A DNA stretch of 48,164 bases from Holophagales bacterium (GCA_016719485.1 JADJZB010000024.1:1-48164), one strand, 5' to 3'. Numbered from the stretch's first letter, positions 1-8,819 are shown. Notes: generated by a model not told the origin, from the sequence alone. Numbers and translations: made by a program.

Positions 1-326
1 GCGTCCGTCGCGCAGACGCCGCCTCCGTCACGCGCGGGTCGGCGAGCACCTTCTTCACCGCCTCGAACTGGTCCTTCACCGGTCCTGGACGACGAGGGCC
101 TGACCTGCGGGAGGATCGGCAGCCGGTCGCGCCTCCAGCTCTGCCACGCCAGGGATGCATCTGCCCCGGCTCCCGGCGAGCGCGACGAGATGCCCGATCG
201 CCCAGGTCACGTGCTCCGCTCCACGAGGCACCCCGCCCCCCGCTTCGTCGCGCCGAGCACGGCCGCCACGTCCCGGGCGACGGACGGCTTCTCGGCGACG
301 ACGGCGACGAACGCGGGTCTCCGCAT
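1..326 (-). CDS. topB: DNA topoisomerase III, N-terminal fragment, frameshifted, cut by window edge
   Basis: Read on the minus strand from an ATG at 326, the start gives FVAVVAEKPSVARDVAAVLGA, the N-terminal Toprim strand of type IA topoisomerase III. Further in, and in changing frames, come HVTWAIGHLVAL, WQSWRRDRLPILPQ, KDQFEAVKKVLADPRVTEA and finally VCATDA at the window edge, the start of the family signature CATDAGREGE. The enzyme relaxes and decatenates DNA through a transient 5'-phosphotyrosine; the catalytic Tyr would lie beyond the edge. At least three single-base shifts break the frame in about 300 bases, which I read as sequence error. It diverges from the SQR-like gene at 520. The order of four family motifs makes the identification firm; exact joins are not. 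Confidence 0.82.
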
Positions 327-519
327 ACCCGGCGGAGTATGGGTCAGGCGCCGCAGTGCCGGCGGGAGCTGCCCGCGGGAGCTTTCGCGGCCTGGACGGA
401 CTCGGGGGCCGCCTCCGGACCGCGCGTCACGGCGTCACGGCTTCACCTCGTCTCCCTGCGAAATGGCGATGCCGGACGCCCACGTCCGGGGATATTCTCG
501 GCAGGCGGAGGGAAGTGTC

Positions 520-1974
520 ATGGCCCGACTCGTCATCCTCGGGGCCGGGATCGCGGGGCAGACGGCGGCCCTGCACGCCCGGCGCAAGCTCGGCCGCGAC
601 CACGAGGTCGTCGTCGTCTCTCCCAACAGCAAGTGGAACTGGATCCCCTCGAACATCTGGGTCGGCGTGGGGGTGATGACGCCCGAGCAGGTCACCTTTC
701 CGCTGCGTCCCGTGTACGAGAAGACCGGGATCGCCTTCGTGCAGGGCAGGGCCGTCAGCGTTCACCCCGAAGGGGACGGCGACGCCGGCAGGCCCTACGT
801 GAGGGTCGAGCTCACCGAGGCCGGGAAAGCGGGCCAGGAGGAGCGGGTCCCCTACGACTGGCTCGTCAACGCCACCGGCCCCAAGCTCAACTTCGCCGCC
901 ACGCCGGGCCTGGCCCCAGAGGAACAGCGTCTCCGTCTGCACCTTCGACCACGCCGCGCACGCCGTCGAAGGCGTTCGACGAATCGGTCGCCCGGATGAA
1001 GGCGGGGAGAAGCGCAGACGCTCCTCGTCGGCACCCGGCCACGGCAACTGCACCTGCCAGGGGCGGCGTTCGAGTACATCTTCAACGTCGAGTTCGAGCT
1101 CCGCCGGCGCGGCGTCCGCGACAAGGCCCGGGTCGTCTGGATCTCGAACGAGCACGAGCTGGGCGACTTCGGGATGGGCGGCATGTTCATCCGGCGGGGC
1201 GGCTACGTCACCCACAGCCGCGTCTTCACCGAGTCGCTCTACACCGAGCGCGGCATCGAGTGGATCACCCGCGCCGGCGTGAAGGAGGTCGCTCCGGGCG
1301 AGGCCTCGTACGAGACCCTCGACGGCGACGAACGCTCGCTGAAGTTCGACTTCGCGATGCTCCTTCCGCCGTTCTCCGGCGTCGGGCTCAAAGCGTTCGA
1401 CAGCTCGGGCGCCGACATCACTCCGACCGTCTTCGCCCCGAGCGGCTTCATGCTCGTCGACGGCGACTACGCGAAGAAGCCCTACGAGGAGTGGTCCCCC
1501 GACGACTGGCCCCGGACCTACCAGTCTCCGAAGTACCCGAACGTCTTCGCCGTCGGCATCGCCTTCGCGCCGCCGCACGCCATCTCCAAGCCGATGACGA
1601 GCCCGAAGGGGACGCCCATCTTCCCCACGCCCCCCCGCACGGGAATGCCCACCGGGGTCATGGCCCGAGAGGTCGCCTTCAACATCGTCGACATGATCAA
1701 GGGAACCGCCACGACCCCGACGCGCCAGGCGTCTCTCGCCCACATGGGCGCGGCCTGCATCGCCTCGGCCGGCGCGGGTGTCTTCCGCGGGACCGCCGTC
1801 TCTATGACGCTCTTCCCCATCGTCCCCGATTTCAGGAAGTACCCCGACACCGGGCGCGACCTCGGCTGGACCTTCGGCGAGATCGGCCTCGCCGGGCACT
1901 GGATCAAGCACCTCCTCCACTTCGGTTCTCTACAAGGCCAAGGCGAACCCCTCTGGGCGATGGTGCCGGAATGA
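520..1974 (+). CDS. Sulfide:quinone oxidoreductase-like FAD/NAD-binding flavoprotein (frameshifted)
   Basis: Starts at ATG 520 behind a GGAGGG ribosome site. The N-terminus has the Rossmann FAD loop GAGIAG (about residues 7-12). SNIWVGVGVMTPEQVTFPLRPVY and LVNATGPKLNF follow the pattern of sulfide:quinone reductase and flavocytochrome-c flavoproteins. Between about 920 and 1060 the frame changes at least three times. Joined by hand, this part reads NSVSVCTFDHAAHAVEAFDE, then LLVGTGHGNCTCQGAAFEYI, placing the expected active-site-type cysteines (VCTF and NCTC). From 1174 the frame is open to 1974, with TPPRTGMPTGVMAREVAFNI near the FAD/quinone site. Members oxidise sulfide or related low-potential substrates at the membrane surface. 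The stop overlaps the next small gene by ATGA. SQR subtype and actual substrate cannot be settled from sequence. Confidence 0.75.
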
Positions 1975-2138
1975 GCGCGACGAAGCCCCCCGCCGATTCG
2001 AGGACCCCCTTCGAGCAGACCTACTACCCGCCCGTCCCGACCGCGTTCACGAAGAGGATGCGGACGAACCTCCTCTGGCAGCTCTTCCGGTTCGCCGTCA
2101 TCAACGTGAAGATCCTGAGGATGGTCCGCAAGCACTGA
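1971..2138 (+). CDS. 55-residue basic protein overlapping the SQR-like gene
   Basis: Its ATG overlaps the stop of the SQR-like gene (ATGA), so translational coupling is likely. The 55 residues start MSATKPPADSRTPFEQTYYP and end in a basic, aromatic and aliphatic stretch (LLWQLFRFAVINVKILRMVR) that could form an amphipathic helix lying on the membrane. There is no signal peptide, metal motif or cofactor motif. I do not recognise a named family. A role as a membrane anchor or accessory subunit of the flavoprotein is inference from coupling, size and composition. Its last 38 bases overlap the 3' end of the convergent GGDEF-EAL gene. Confidence 0.6.
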   Translation: MSATKPPADSRTPFEQTYYPPVPTAFTKRMRTNLLWQLFRFAVINVKILRMVRKH

Positions 2139-4077
2139 CGGCCCGGGCCAGGGCACTCCTACACCGGCACCGTCCAGGCATCCCCGACGCGATGTGGCGG
2201 CCGGCGATCTCCGCGGGCTCTGGCTGGGCGAAGTAGAAGCCTTGCGCGAGATCGCACTTCATCTCGCGCAACGCGCGCGCGCTGTCGCGTTCCTCGATGC
2301 CCTCCGCCACGACGCCGAGGTCGAGGCTGTGCGCGAGCTGCACGGTCGACTGCACGATCGCACGGCTCCGCGACCCGGTCGTCATGTCGGCGATGAAGGA
2401 GCGGTCGATCTTGAGGACGTCCACCGGCAGGCGCTTCAGGTAGGAGAGCGAGGAGTACCCGGTGCCGAAGTCGTCGATGGCGAGCCGCGCCCCCGACGCC
2501 GTGATGCGGGCGAGGGCCGTCATTGCCGTCTCCGGGTCGGCCATGATCGCCGTCTCGGTCAGCTCGAACTCCACGACAGCCGGGTCGACGCCCGCTTCCC
2601 GAACGATTCCCGCGATCGCGTCGGGGCAGCTCCGGTCGAGGAGGTTCCGCATGGAGAGGTTGATCGCCATCGTCAGGCGCGGCAGATGCCGGTTCCAGAA
2701 CGTCAGCTGCTCGAGGGCGTTCTTCACCACCCAGCTGGTCAGAGGCAACATCACGTCCGTCGCCTCTGCGAACGGCACGAACCTCCCCGGCGCGAGGAGT
2801 CCCAGCCGCGGGTGCCGCCACCTGACGAGCGCCTCGAACCCCTCGATGAAGCCGTACTGCAGCGCCACCTTCGGCTGGAAGTGAAGGACGAGCTCCCCCT
2901 CGCGGATCGCTCGTCCCAGGTCCGACAGCATGGCGAGGCGCTCCGGCGTGTGCTCGTACAGCTCGCGTGCATAGCAGGCCACGCTTCCGGGGGCCCTTTT
3001 GGCCCTGTGGAGCGCCACGTCCGCGCTGCGGAGGAGCTCGTGGCTGTCGCACCCCTGCTCGGGGGAAAGAGCGACGCCGGCGCTCGCTCCGATCTCGAGC
3101 CCCATGCCGCCCACCCGGAGAGGCTGCGAGAGGGCCCTGATGATGCGGCGCGCCGCGGCGTCGACCTCGGCCAGGCTCCCGGCCCCCGGAACCACGATGC
3201 CGAACTCGTCGCCCCCCAGGCGGAAGACGTCGTTCCGCAGGCCGTCGGTGCCGTGGACGAGTCGCGAGACGACCTGGACGAGAAGCTCGTCTCCCACGGT
3301 ATGGCCGAGGGTGTCGTTGATCTCGCGAAAGCGGTCGAGGTCGAGCAGGATGAGCCCGACCTGAGAGCTTCCTTCGCCCCTCTCCGCGAGGCGCGTGAAC
3401 CTCCTGTGGAACCCGGCCCGGTTCGGGAGCCCGGTGAGCAGGTCGTGGAAGGCGAGGTGCTCGAGATCGGCGACGAGCCGGGCGTTCGCCAGCGCGAGGG
3501 AGACGGCACGGGCGATCCCGTGGAACGTGTCGACCTCGAGCGGGCGGAGCTCGCGGTGGGCCGGGAAGATGAGGTTCACGGTGCCGAGAGGCGAGCCCCC
3601 GTGGGAGAGCGGGATACAGAGGCCGGTCGAGAGACCCCGTTCCGCGAGCGCCGTCACGACCGGATGGGCATGGCCCTCGTCGATGGTCCCCTGCCGCACC
3701 GTCACGATCCGTCGTTCCCGCACCGCGAGCCCGCTCGCGCTCCCCAGCAGCGGCAGCACGGCTCCCAGCTGCATCTCCCGCTCGTTGAACCCGTGCCCCT
3801 TCACCATCCGCAGGGGCCCCTCTTCACCTTCGAGGAGGTAGAAGGCCACGAGCGGCGCCTGGCTGTGGCGGGCCAGCAGGTCCACGGTCTCCGCCGCGAT
3901 CGCCTCCACGTCGAGCCGCCTCTGGAGCCGCCAGGTGAGCTCGTTCACGAGCTGCAGCGCCTCGTTGCGCGCCTCGAGATCGGCCTTCGCCGCGATCAGG
4001 TCGCCGAGGATCCCTCCGATCGGCGTCGCGTCACGCTCCCCGCCCTTCTCGCCCTCATCGGTGGTGGGCCTGTACAT
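2101..4077 (-). CDS. GAF-GGDEF-EAL c-di-GMP turnover protein
   Basis: 658 residues from ATG 4077, chosen because GGGAGGG lies just upstream; a further-upstream ATG at 4116 has no comparable site. A short coiled segment (about residues 25-55) leads into a GAF sensor (about 55-200). The diguanylate cyclase domain follows, with an intact GGDEF at 288-292, then the phosphodiesterase domain with EAL at 415-417 and the later DDFGTGYSSLSYL, KIDRSF and EGIE motifs. Both catalytic signatures look complete, so the protein may make or degrade cyclic di-GMP depending on GAF input. I see no RxxD inhibitory site at the usual spacing before GGDEF. There is no membrane segment, so it is probably cytosolic. 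It is the last gene of the minus-strand run and overlaps the SQR partner gene tail to tail. Confidence 0.93.
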   Translation of the reverse strand: MYRPTTDEGEKGGERDATPIGGILGDLIAAKADLEARNEALQLVNELTWRLQRRLDVEAIAAETVDLLARHSQAPLVAFYLLEGEEGPLRMVKGHGFNEREMQLGAVLPLLGSASGLAVRERRIVTVRQGTIDEGHAHPVVTALAERGLSTGLCIPLSHGGSPLGTVNLIFPAHRELRPLEVDTFHGIARAVSLALANARLVADLEHLAFHDLLTGLPNRAGFHRRFTRLAERGEGSSQVGLILLDLDRFREINDTLGHTVGDELLVQVVSRLVHGTDGLRNDVFRLGGDEFGIVVPGAGSLAEVDAAARRIIRALSQPLRVGGMGLEIGASAGVALSPEQGCDSHELLRSADVALHRAKRAPGSVACYARELYEHTPERLAMLSDLGRAIREGELVLHFQPKVALQYGFIEGFEALVRWRHPRLGLLAPGRFVPFAEATDVMLPLTSWVVKNALEQLTFWNRHLPRLTMAINLSMRNLLDRSCPDAIAGIVREAGVDPAVVEFELTETAIMADPETAMTALARITASGARLAIDDFGTGYSSLSYLKRLPVDVLKIDRSFIADMTTGSRSRAIVQSTVQLAHSLDLGVVAEGIEERDSARALREMKCDLAQGFYFAQPEPAEIAGRHIASGMPGRCRCRSALARAVSACGPSSGSSR

Positions 4078-4213
4078 CGAGCCCTCCCCCCGCGAGCCGA
4101 CGGTTTCCGGCTCCAAGGCGCCGCGTCCGTCCGGCCAGCTCTCCCGCTTCTCGCTGGAATCATATCGCCGCGACCGGCCGGCCCCTTTCTTCTGCCCCGG
4201 CCGGCGCCTCGCC

Positions 4214-5477
4214 TCAGCCTTCGCGGCGCAACACCACGAGCGTCTTGTCGTCGGCCGGATGCGAGCCCGCCTCGAACGCGGTGACTCCGGCGAGGATCCC
4301 GGCCGCCAGCTCGGGGGCCGGCAGCGCCGCGAGCGACGTCGCGAGCGACGAGAGGCGCTCGCCCCCGAATTCCTCGTCGTCCGGCGCGGTGGCCTCGGTC
4401 AGGCCGTCCGTGTAGAAGACGATCGAAGCACCCGGCGCCAGGACAACCTTCGCCTCCCTCCACACCCCGTTCGGGAGGAGACCGACCGGAACACCCGTGC
4501 TCCCGAGGGTGTCACCTGGCCGTCGCACAACATCAGCGGCGGGTTGTGCCCCGCGTTGACGTAGCGCAGGCGCCCCGTCGCCGGGCTGTAGCAGCCGAAG
4601 AAGAACGTGACGTACTTCCGTCCCCCCGCCAGCTCGCGGATCAGCGTGTCGAGGCGCGCCGTCAGCCGGACGGGGCTCTCGTCGAGCGGCGCGGCGACGC
4701 GAAGGGCCGCCTGCAGGCTGGACATGACGAGGGCCGCCGCCACGCCCTTCCCCGAGACGTCGGCGATGGCGAGGCCGAGGTCGCCGGACGGAAGCTCGAG
4801 GAAGTCGTACGCGTCGCCGCTCACCTCGAAGCAGGGCACGCTCGTCGCGGCGATCTCGGTCCCGGGAATCCCCCGCGGCGGCTCCGGCAGGAGGCGCTTC
4901 TGGATCTCCTTCCCGAGCGCGAGCTCCCGCTGCATCCGGTCCTTCTCGAGGAGGCTCAGGTGCAGCGTAGCGTTCTCCATCCCGATGGCGACGTGCCCGG
5001 AGACGAGCTCGAGGAACTCGAGGTCCGATGCGCCGAACCCGCCCTCGCGCTTGTTCAGGAGCTGGAGGACGCCGACGATGCGCCCGCCGCGGTTCCGGAT
5101 CGGAACGCAGAGGATCGACCGCGTCCGGAAGCCCGACCGGCGGTCCACCGACGCGTCGAACCGCGGGTCCGCCCACGCGTCGGCCACGACGATCGTCTCT
5201 CCGGTCGCCGCGACGGTCCCGGCGATCCCCTTCCCCATCGGGAGTCGGATCTCGGAGACGTCGCCCTCCATCGGGATCCGGGCCCAGATCTCCTGCGTCG
5301 CCTCGTCGACGAAGAAGAGCGTCCCCGCTCGACGCCGAGCTTCTCCCTGGCCAGCGTCACGATCGTGGAGAAGAGGACCGTCGGCTCGATCGAGGAGTTG
5401 ATCAGCTTCGACGCCTCGACGAGGACGCGGAGCCGCTCGAGCTCGAGGCGATCGGCGGCCGCGGAGGCCCTCGTCAC
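4214..5477 (-). CDS. GAF-SpoIIE (PP2C-like) serine phosphatase, two frameshifts
   Basis: The GTG start at 5477 overlaps the pssA stop (GTGA). The first frame gives a helix (ADRLELERLRVLVEASKLIN) and SIEPTVLFSTIVTLAREKLG. After a shift near 5325 comes a GAF domain (LPMGKGIAGTVAATGETIVV, VPIRNRGGRIVGVLQLLNKR). Next is a linker helix with ALGKEIQKRLLPEPP, typical of RsbU-type phosphatases, and the SpoIIE domain with metal-site motifs SGDAYD, IADVSGKGVAAAL and YVNAGHNPP. After a second shift near 4520 the rest reads FYTDGLTEA and ADDKTLVVLRREG, the family C-terminus. Such proteins dephosphorylate anti-anti-sigma factors or similar Ser-phosphorylated partners. No STAS or anti-sigma gene is in the window. 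The shifts are probably sequence errors, because both sides are fully conserved. Confidence 0.87.
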
Positions 5478-6100
5478 GGCTTGGGGATCCGGATCCTGCT
5501 GACCATCAGCGAGCCCGAGATTGCGAAAACGAGGACCAGGGGATGAAGGTCGAAGCCGCCCGGCTGGACGACGCCGAACCAGAGGTCCTGCCCCACGGCG
5601 CCGGACCTCGCGGCGAACGCCAGGAGCAGGACGAGGAGGATGGAGGTGGGGATCGGCGTCCCTTCGAAGTACTTCACCTTGCCCGTTCCCTCGGACAGGG
5701 CCTCGGCGGTGACGTTGTACCGGGCGAGGCGCGAGACGCCGCAGGCGACGAAGCAGACCAGGACGATGCGGTCGTAGAGCCCCTGCATGCCACAGCCGTA
5801 CGCGATGATCGCGGGGGCCACGCCGAAGGAGATGACGTCGGCGAGCGAGTCGAGCTCCTGGCCCATGGGCGACGACGTCTGCCGCCACCGGGCGATGCGG
5901 CCGTCGAGGACGTCGAATACCAGTGCGGCGAAGACGAGCGCGCTGGCCCAATAGACGTGCCGGACGTCGGCCGTTTCCAGGTAGGTCATGACGGAGAAGA
6001 TCGCGCCGACGCCGCAGACGGCATTCGCGAGCGTGAACCAGTCCGCCAGGTGGAACTCCCGGATCATCGAGAAGTGCTTGCGCGGTGTCGCGGTCGTCAT
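5474..6100 (-). CDS. pssA: CDP-diacylglycerol--serine O-phosphatidyltransferase
   Basis: 208 residues from ATG 6100, preceded by GGGGGA at about 8 bases; an ATG at 6109 is also possible. The CDP-alcohol phosphotransferase signature DGxxARx8GxxxDxxxD is complete, from DGRIARWR through GQELDSLAD. Several hydrophobic segments surround it (ALVFAALVFDVLD, IVLVCFVACGVSRLARY, ILLVLLLAFA), as expected of this inner-membrane enzyme. It joins CDP-diacylglycerol with serine to give phosphatidylserine, the precursor of phosphatidylethanolamine. No psd (decarboxylase) gene lies next to it here. Instead its stop overlaps the start of a SpoIIE phosphatase gene. Confidence 0.93.
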   Translation of the reverse strand: MTTATPRKHFSMIREFHLADWFTLANAVCGVGAIFSVMTYLETADVRHVYWASALVFAALVFDVLDGRIARWRQTSSPMGQELDSLADVISFGVAPAIIAYGCGMQGLYDRIVLVCFVACGVSRLARYNVTAEALSEGTGKVKYFEGTPIPTSILLVLLLAFAARSGAVGQDLWFGVVQPGGFDLHPLVLVFAISGSLMVSRIRIPKP

Positions 6101-6207
6101 CGAAGGCATCCCCCGTCCCCGCCGGCCTGCGGTCGCAGGCCCGGCGAGGATAAGGGATTCGGAACGCATCCCCGGCCGGGCTGTTCGGCCCGGTTGTTCG
6201 TCGCGCC

Positions 6208-6639
6208 TCAGCCCGGCAGGTGGAGGTCGATGATCTCGGGCGGGACGAGAGCGCCGATGAGAGGCGCGAAGAGGCCGATGAGAAAGAGGACCAGCCCAGC
6301 CCCGGCGGCGGCGGCGAGGCCGAGCAGCGTCGGGATTCGCGAGAGGCGGGCCCGTTCGTAGTTGTTCACGCGGGCGACGAGGTTGTCTGCGACGACGGGC
6401 ACGTCGGCCGTCTTCTGCTTGAGGACGAGCCGGCCCTCCCCCGCCGCCTTCAGGATCGGCTCGTTGGCGACGAAGACCTCGACACGGTCGGACACGGTGG
6501 CAAGGGTCGGTGACACGGCCGCAGCGGTCCAGTAGGCGTCGGCCGGCTGTTCCCAGAGATGCAGGACGCCGTAGCAGGCGCCTCCGCAGAGGAGCAGCCC
6601 GACGAGGATGGCGAACGAGCGGAAATGGTTACGCTTCAC
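6208..6639 (-). CDS. Small membrane protein of unknown function
   Basis: 143 residues from GTG 6639, with a strong GGAGGT site just upstream. One hydrophobic segment near the N-terminus (SFAILVGLLLCGGACYGVL) and one strong segment near the C-terminus (LLGLAAAAGAGLVLFLIGLF) flank a soluble part of about 80 residues. That part contains SDRVEVFVANEPILKAAGEG and VADNLVARVNNYERARLSR. The likely topology is two membrane helices with the middle outside. I recognise no family. It lies between the beta-barrel gene and pssA in the same orientation, suggesting an envelope role, but no function can be assigned. Confidence 0.7.
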   Translation of the reverse strand: MKRNHFRSFAILVGLLLCGGACYGVLHLWEQPADAYWTAAAVSPTLATVSDRVEVFVANEPILKAAGEGRLVLKQKTADVPVVADNLVARVNNYERARLSRIPTLLGLAAAAGAGLVLFLIGLFAPLIGALVPPEIIDLHLPG

Positions 6640-6800
6640 GATGCACCTCCCGAGGTGTCCGGCTCGGCCGGTGGGAGGGCCTGTTCGCCCGGGAGCCGAG
6701 GGGAGCCGGCGAGACCATCGGCGACCGCGGCGGACAAGGCTGCCGGAGAGGATGTCGGCGGCTCCGGCGGCACTTGGGATTGTAAGCCTTTCCGGGCTCC

Positions 6801-7553
6801 TCAGAACCGTATCGAGACTCCTCCGATGGCGTACGCGAACCAGGCGAAGCTGTACACCTCGTCGTTGTCGGCGCCTCCCTCGAGCGTGCGCGCGCCGACG
6901 AAGAGGTCGACCTTCGGAGAGACTTTCGCCTCCCGGCGGAGGGCGACGTCTTCGGCGCGGCCCTGGCTGGCCGCGGCGGCGTCGACGTCGAGGTCGAGCG
7001 CGAGGGCGTCGGTCATCTGCCAGCGGACGCCGCCGTAGAGGAGCGGCACGAAGCCGGTATTCGTCTTCGCGTTCCGAAGGCCCGATCCGTCCAGCTCGAT
7101 CTTCGCGTCGCGGATCTTGGCGGTGAGTCCCGCGCGAAAGGAGACGGGGCCGGAATGCTTGAAGCGGTAGACGTACGAGAGGCGATAGGAGTCGAAGACG
7201 TAGGTGACGTCGAGCGGCTGGCCACCGGGGAAGGTGGTTCCGTTGAAATCGACGGGGGTGTCGGGCGTGAGGGAGGCCGTCGTGCGAAGGGGCGCTGCCA
7301 GGAGCCGGATGGAGCTGCGCCGGGAGATGTCGGCCCAGAGCGTGCCGCGGAAAGCGGCGAAGGGGCCGTCGGTCGCGTCGTCGAGGGAGAGGCGTGTGCC
7401 GGTGTCTCCCGGGACGGCGAAGTCGTTGCGCAGCTGCCAGGCGGCTCCCCCTTCGAGCTCGAGGCGGAAGCGGTCCTCGGCCGCGGCGGGGGCGGCGGCG
7501 ATTGAGCCGGCGACGAGGAGCACGGAGACGGCGAGGACGGCGTTTCGGTTCAC
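6801..7553 (-). CDS. Probable outer-membrane beta-barrel protein
   Basis: 250 residues with a clear signal peptide (NAVLAVSVLLVAGSIAAAPAAA, cleavage near AAA-ED). The mature part is rich in alternating hydrophobic/polar strands such as FRLELEGGAAWQL, LDVTYVFDSYRLSYVYRF and VSFRAGLTAKI. The chain ends GGVSIRF, a terminal Phe as in BamA-inserted outer-membrane barrels. The length would suit an 8- or 10-stranded barrel. No enzyme motif is seen. It lies 72 bases downstream of two related secreted proteins, so the three may form an envelope set. The barrel call rests on strand pattern and C-terminus only. Confidence 0.68.
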   Translation of the reverse strand: MNRNAVLAVSVLLVAGSIAAAPAAAEDRFRLELEGGAAWQLRNDFAVPGDTGTRLSLDDATDGPFAAFRGTLWADISRRSSIRLLAAPLRTTASLTPDTPVDFNGTTFPGGQPLDVTYVFDSYRLSYVYRFKHSGPVSFRAGLTAKIRDAKIELDGSGLRNAKTNTGFVPLLYGGVRWQMTDALALDLDVDAAAASQGRAEDVALRREAKVSPKVDLFVGARTLEGGADNDEVYSFAWFAYAIGGVSIRF

Positions 7554-7625
7554 GCCCCCTTTTCCGCCGGGCGAACGGTTTCGGATTCCGGGTCGGGGCC
7601 GGCGCCGCTTGCGCCTTCCGGGGCG

Positions 7626-8216
7626 TTACGGCAGCGGCACGTCCTTCAGGACGAAGCGGTAGCGGCGCAGGTACCGCGGGTCGCTCGCGGCGGCCGCCGG
7701 ATCGCCGCCCGGAACGAAGAGCTCGATCTCGCCCGAGACCTCGCGGAGGGAGGTCGCCGAGCGCGCGGCGAGCTTCAGCGGGACCGGGAGGACGACGGGC
7801 GCTTCGGGGTCCTCGGCCTTCAACGGCCGTGCCGCCACCGAGGCGGCGTTCTCGAGGACGAGGTTCGCGCCGAGGTCGTCGACGGCGGTGAGGACGACGA
7901 CGCGGGCCCGCTCCACCTCGCTCCGTTTTGCGCCGACGAGCTCGATGTCGATCTCGCAGAGCGCGGTGCCGGCGCTGCCCCGCACGCGGTCCTCGCGGAT
8001 CCGGACGAACTCCATCTTCAGCGGGGGCACGGGAAGCGGCGTGGGCAAAGGCGTGGATACGACGGTCGGCGAGGGTCGGGGCGACACGAGCGCGCGGGCT
8101 TTCTCCGGGAGGCCGCAGCCGGCCGTGGACGCTGCGACGGCGGCGAGGAGGAGGGCGAGCACGACGCGGACCGGACAGGACGTCATGGCGGCGGAACCTC
8201 GGCAAGCCCGCATCAC
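7626..8216 (-). CDS. Predicted lipoprotein, paralogue of the upstream gene
   Basis: 196 residues if started at GTG 8216, which overlaps the stop of the upstream gene; a shorter start is ATG 8186. The signal peptide VVLALLLAAVAASTAGC ends in a lipobox-like STAGC, so lipid attachment at Cys is likely. A Pro/Thr-rich spacer follows, then a probable beta-sandwich region with VVVLTAVDDLGANLVLENAA, LKLAARSAT, SGEIELFVPGGDP and the C-terminus FVLKDVPLP. The same elements in the same order occur in the neighbour at 8213-8716, so the two are diverged duplicates. Family name and function unknown. Confidence 0.7.
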   Translation of the reverse strand: MMRACRGSAAMTSCPVRVVLALLLAAVAASTAGCGLPEKARALVSPRPSPTVVSTPLPTPLPVPPLKMEFVRIREDRVRGSAGTALCEIDIELVGAKRSEVERARVVVLTAVDDLGANLVLENAASVAARPLKAEDPEAPVVLPVPLKLAARSATSLREVSGEIELFVPGGDPAAAASDPRYLRRYRFVLKDVPLP

Positions 8217-8716
8217 GGGAGGGGAACGCCCTTCAGCGCGAACGGCACGGAGACGACGGACTTCTTCGTCGGAGTGGGGCGCCTGGGATCGCGCTTCGGC
8301 ATCCAGAGATCGACCGTGCCCGTGACGGTCACGGCCGTGGCGCCGCGGGCCGGGTTCGCGAGGTGAATCCAGAGGCCCTCTCCCGCCGGGTTCTCTTCCC
8401 AGGAAGCGGTCGCGAGCTCCTCCGGAAGGAGGTCGCGCCCCGTGTCGTCCGCTGCCGCGGTCACGCGGATGCGGTAGGCCTTCGCGTCCGCGAGCCCTTC
8501 TCCGTCGAGCCTCGGCATGAGCGTGAGCCGTCCGCTCGTGTCGTTGGCGGCGGTGCGCGTGCGCGCGTCGGAGACGGAGTCGACGACGATGCGGAACGTC
8601 TCCTCTGCGGCGAGGGGCGGGCCCGGGGCGGCGAGAGCGACGAGGACGAGGAGGGAGAAGAGGGCGCGCGCCGCAACGGCGGGGCCCGCAAGGACTGAGC
8701 GCCGGGAACGATTCAT
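8213..8716 (-). CDS. Secreted protein of unknown function, paralogue of the downstream lipoprotein
   Basis: The ATG at 8716 follows GAGGTG closely, giving 167 residues; an in-frame ATG at 8734 is less well placed. The signal peptide (ALFSLLVLVALAAPGPPLAA) is followed by EETFRIVVDSVSD. The mature part reads RVTAAADDTGRDLLPEELAT, then IHLANPARGATAVTVTGTVDL, then PFALKGVPLP at the C-terminus, matching element by element the lipoprotein encoded next. There is no lipobox Cys, so this copy would be soluble in the periplasm or exported. It heads the minus-strand run and its stop overlaps the next start. Confidence 0.68.
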   Translation of the reverse strand: MNRSRRSVLAGPAVAARALFSLLVLVALAAPGPPLAAEETFRIVVDSVSDARTRTAANDTSGRLTLMPRLDGEGLADAKAYRIRVTAAADDTGRDLLPEELATASWEENPAGEGLWIHLANPARGATAVTVTGTVDLWMPKRDPRRPTPTKKSVVSVPFALKGVPLP

Positions 8717-8819
8717 CGGCACCTCGGTGGGCATCGGCGAAAGTCTACGATGCCCTCGTCACTCCCGCGAACCGCCGCTCCTTCCGGCCCGAGCGGGCGC
8801 ACACTCCGGCCACAGTCCG

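Noticed and set aside
472..489. CCGGAC / GTCCGG hairpin upstream of the SQR-like gene as an operator
   Set aside because: Six base pairs in a high-GC leader with no second copy; too weak to call.
4177..4205. GCCGGCC / GGCCGGC inverted repeat as a terminator between the SpoIIE and GGDEF-EAL genes
   Set aside because: The loop is 15 bases and no T-run follows on the minus strand; palindromic GC tracts are common by chance here.
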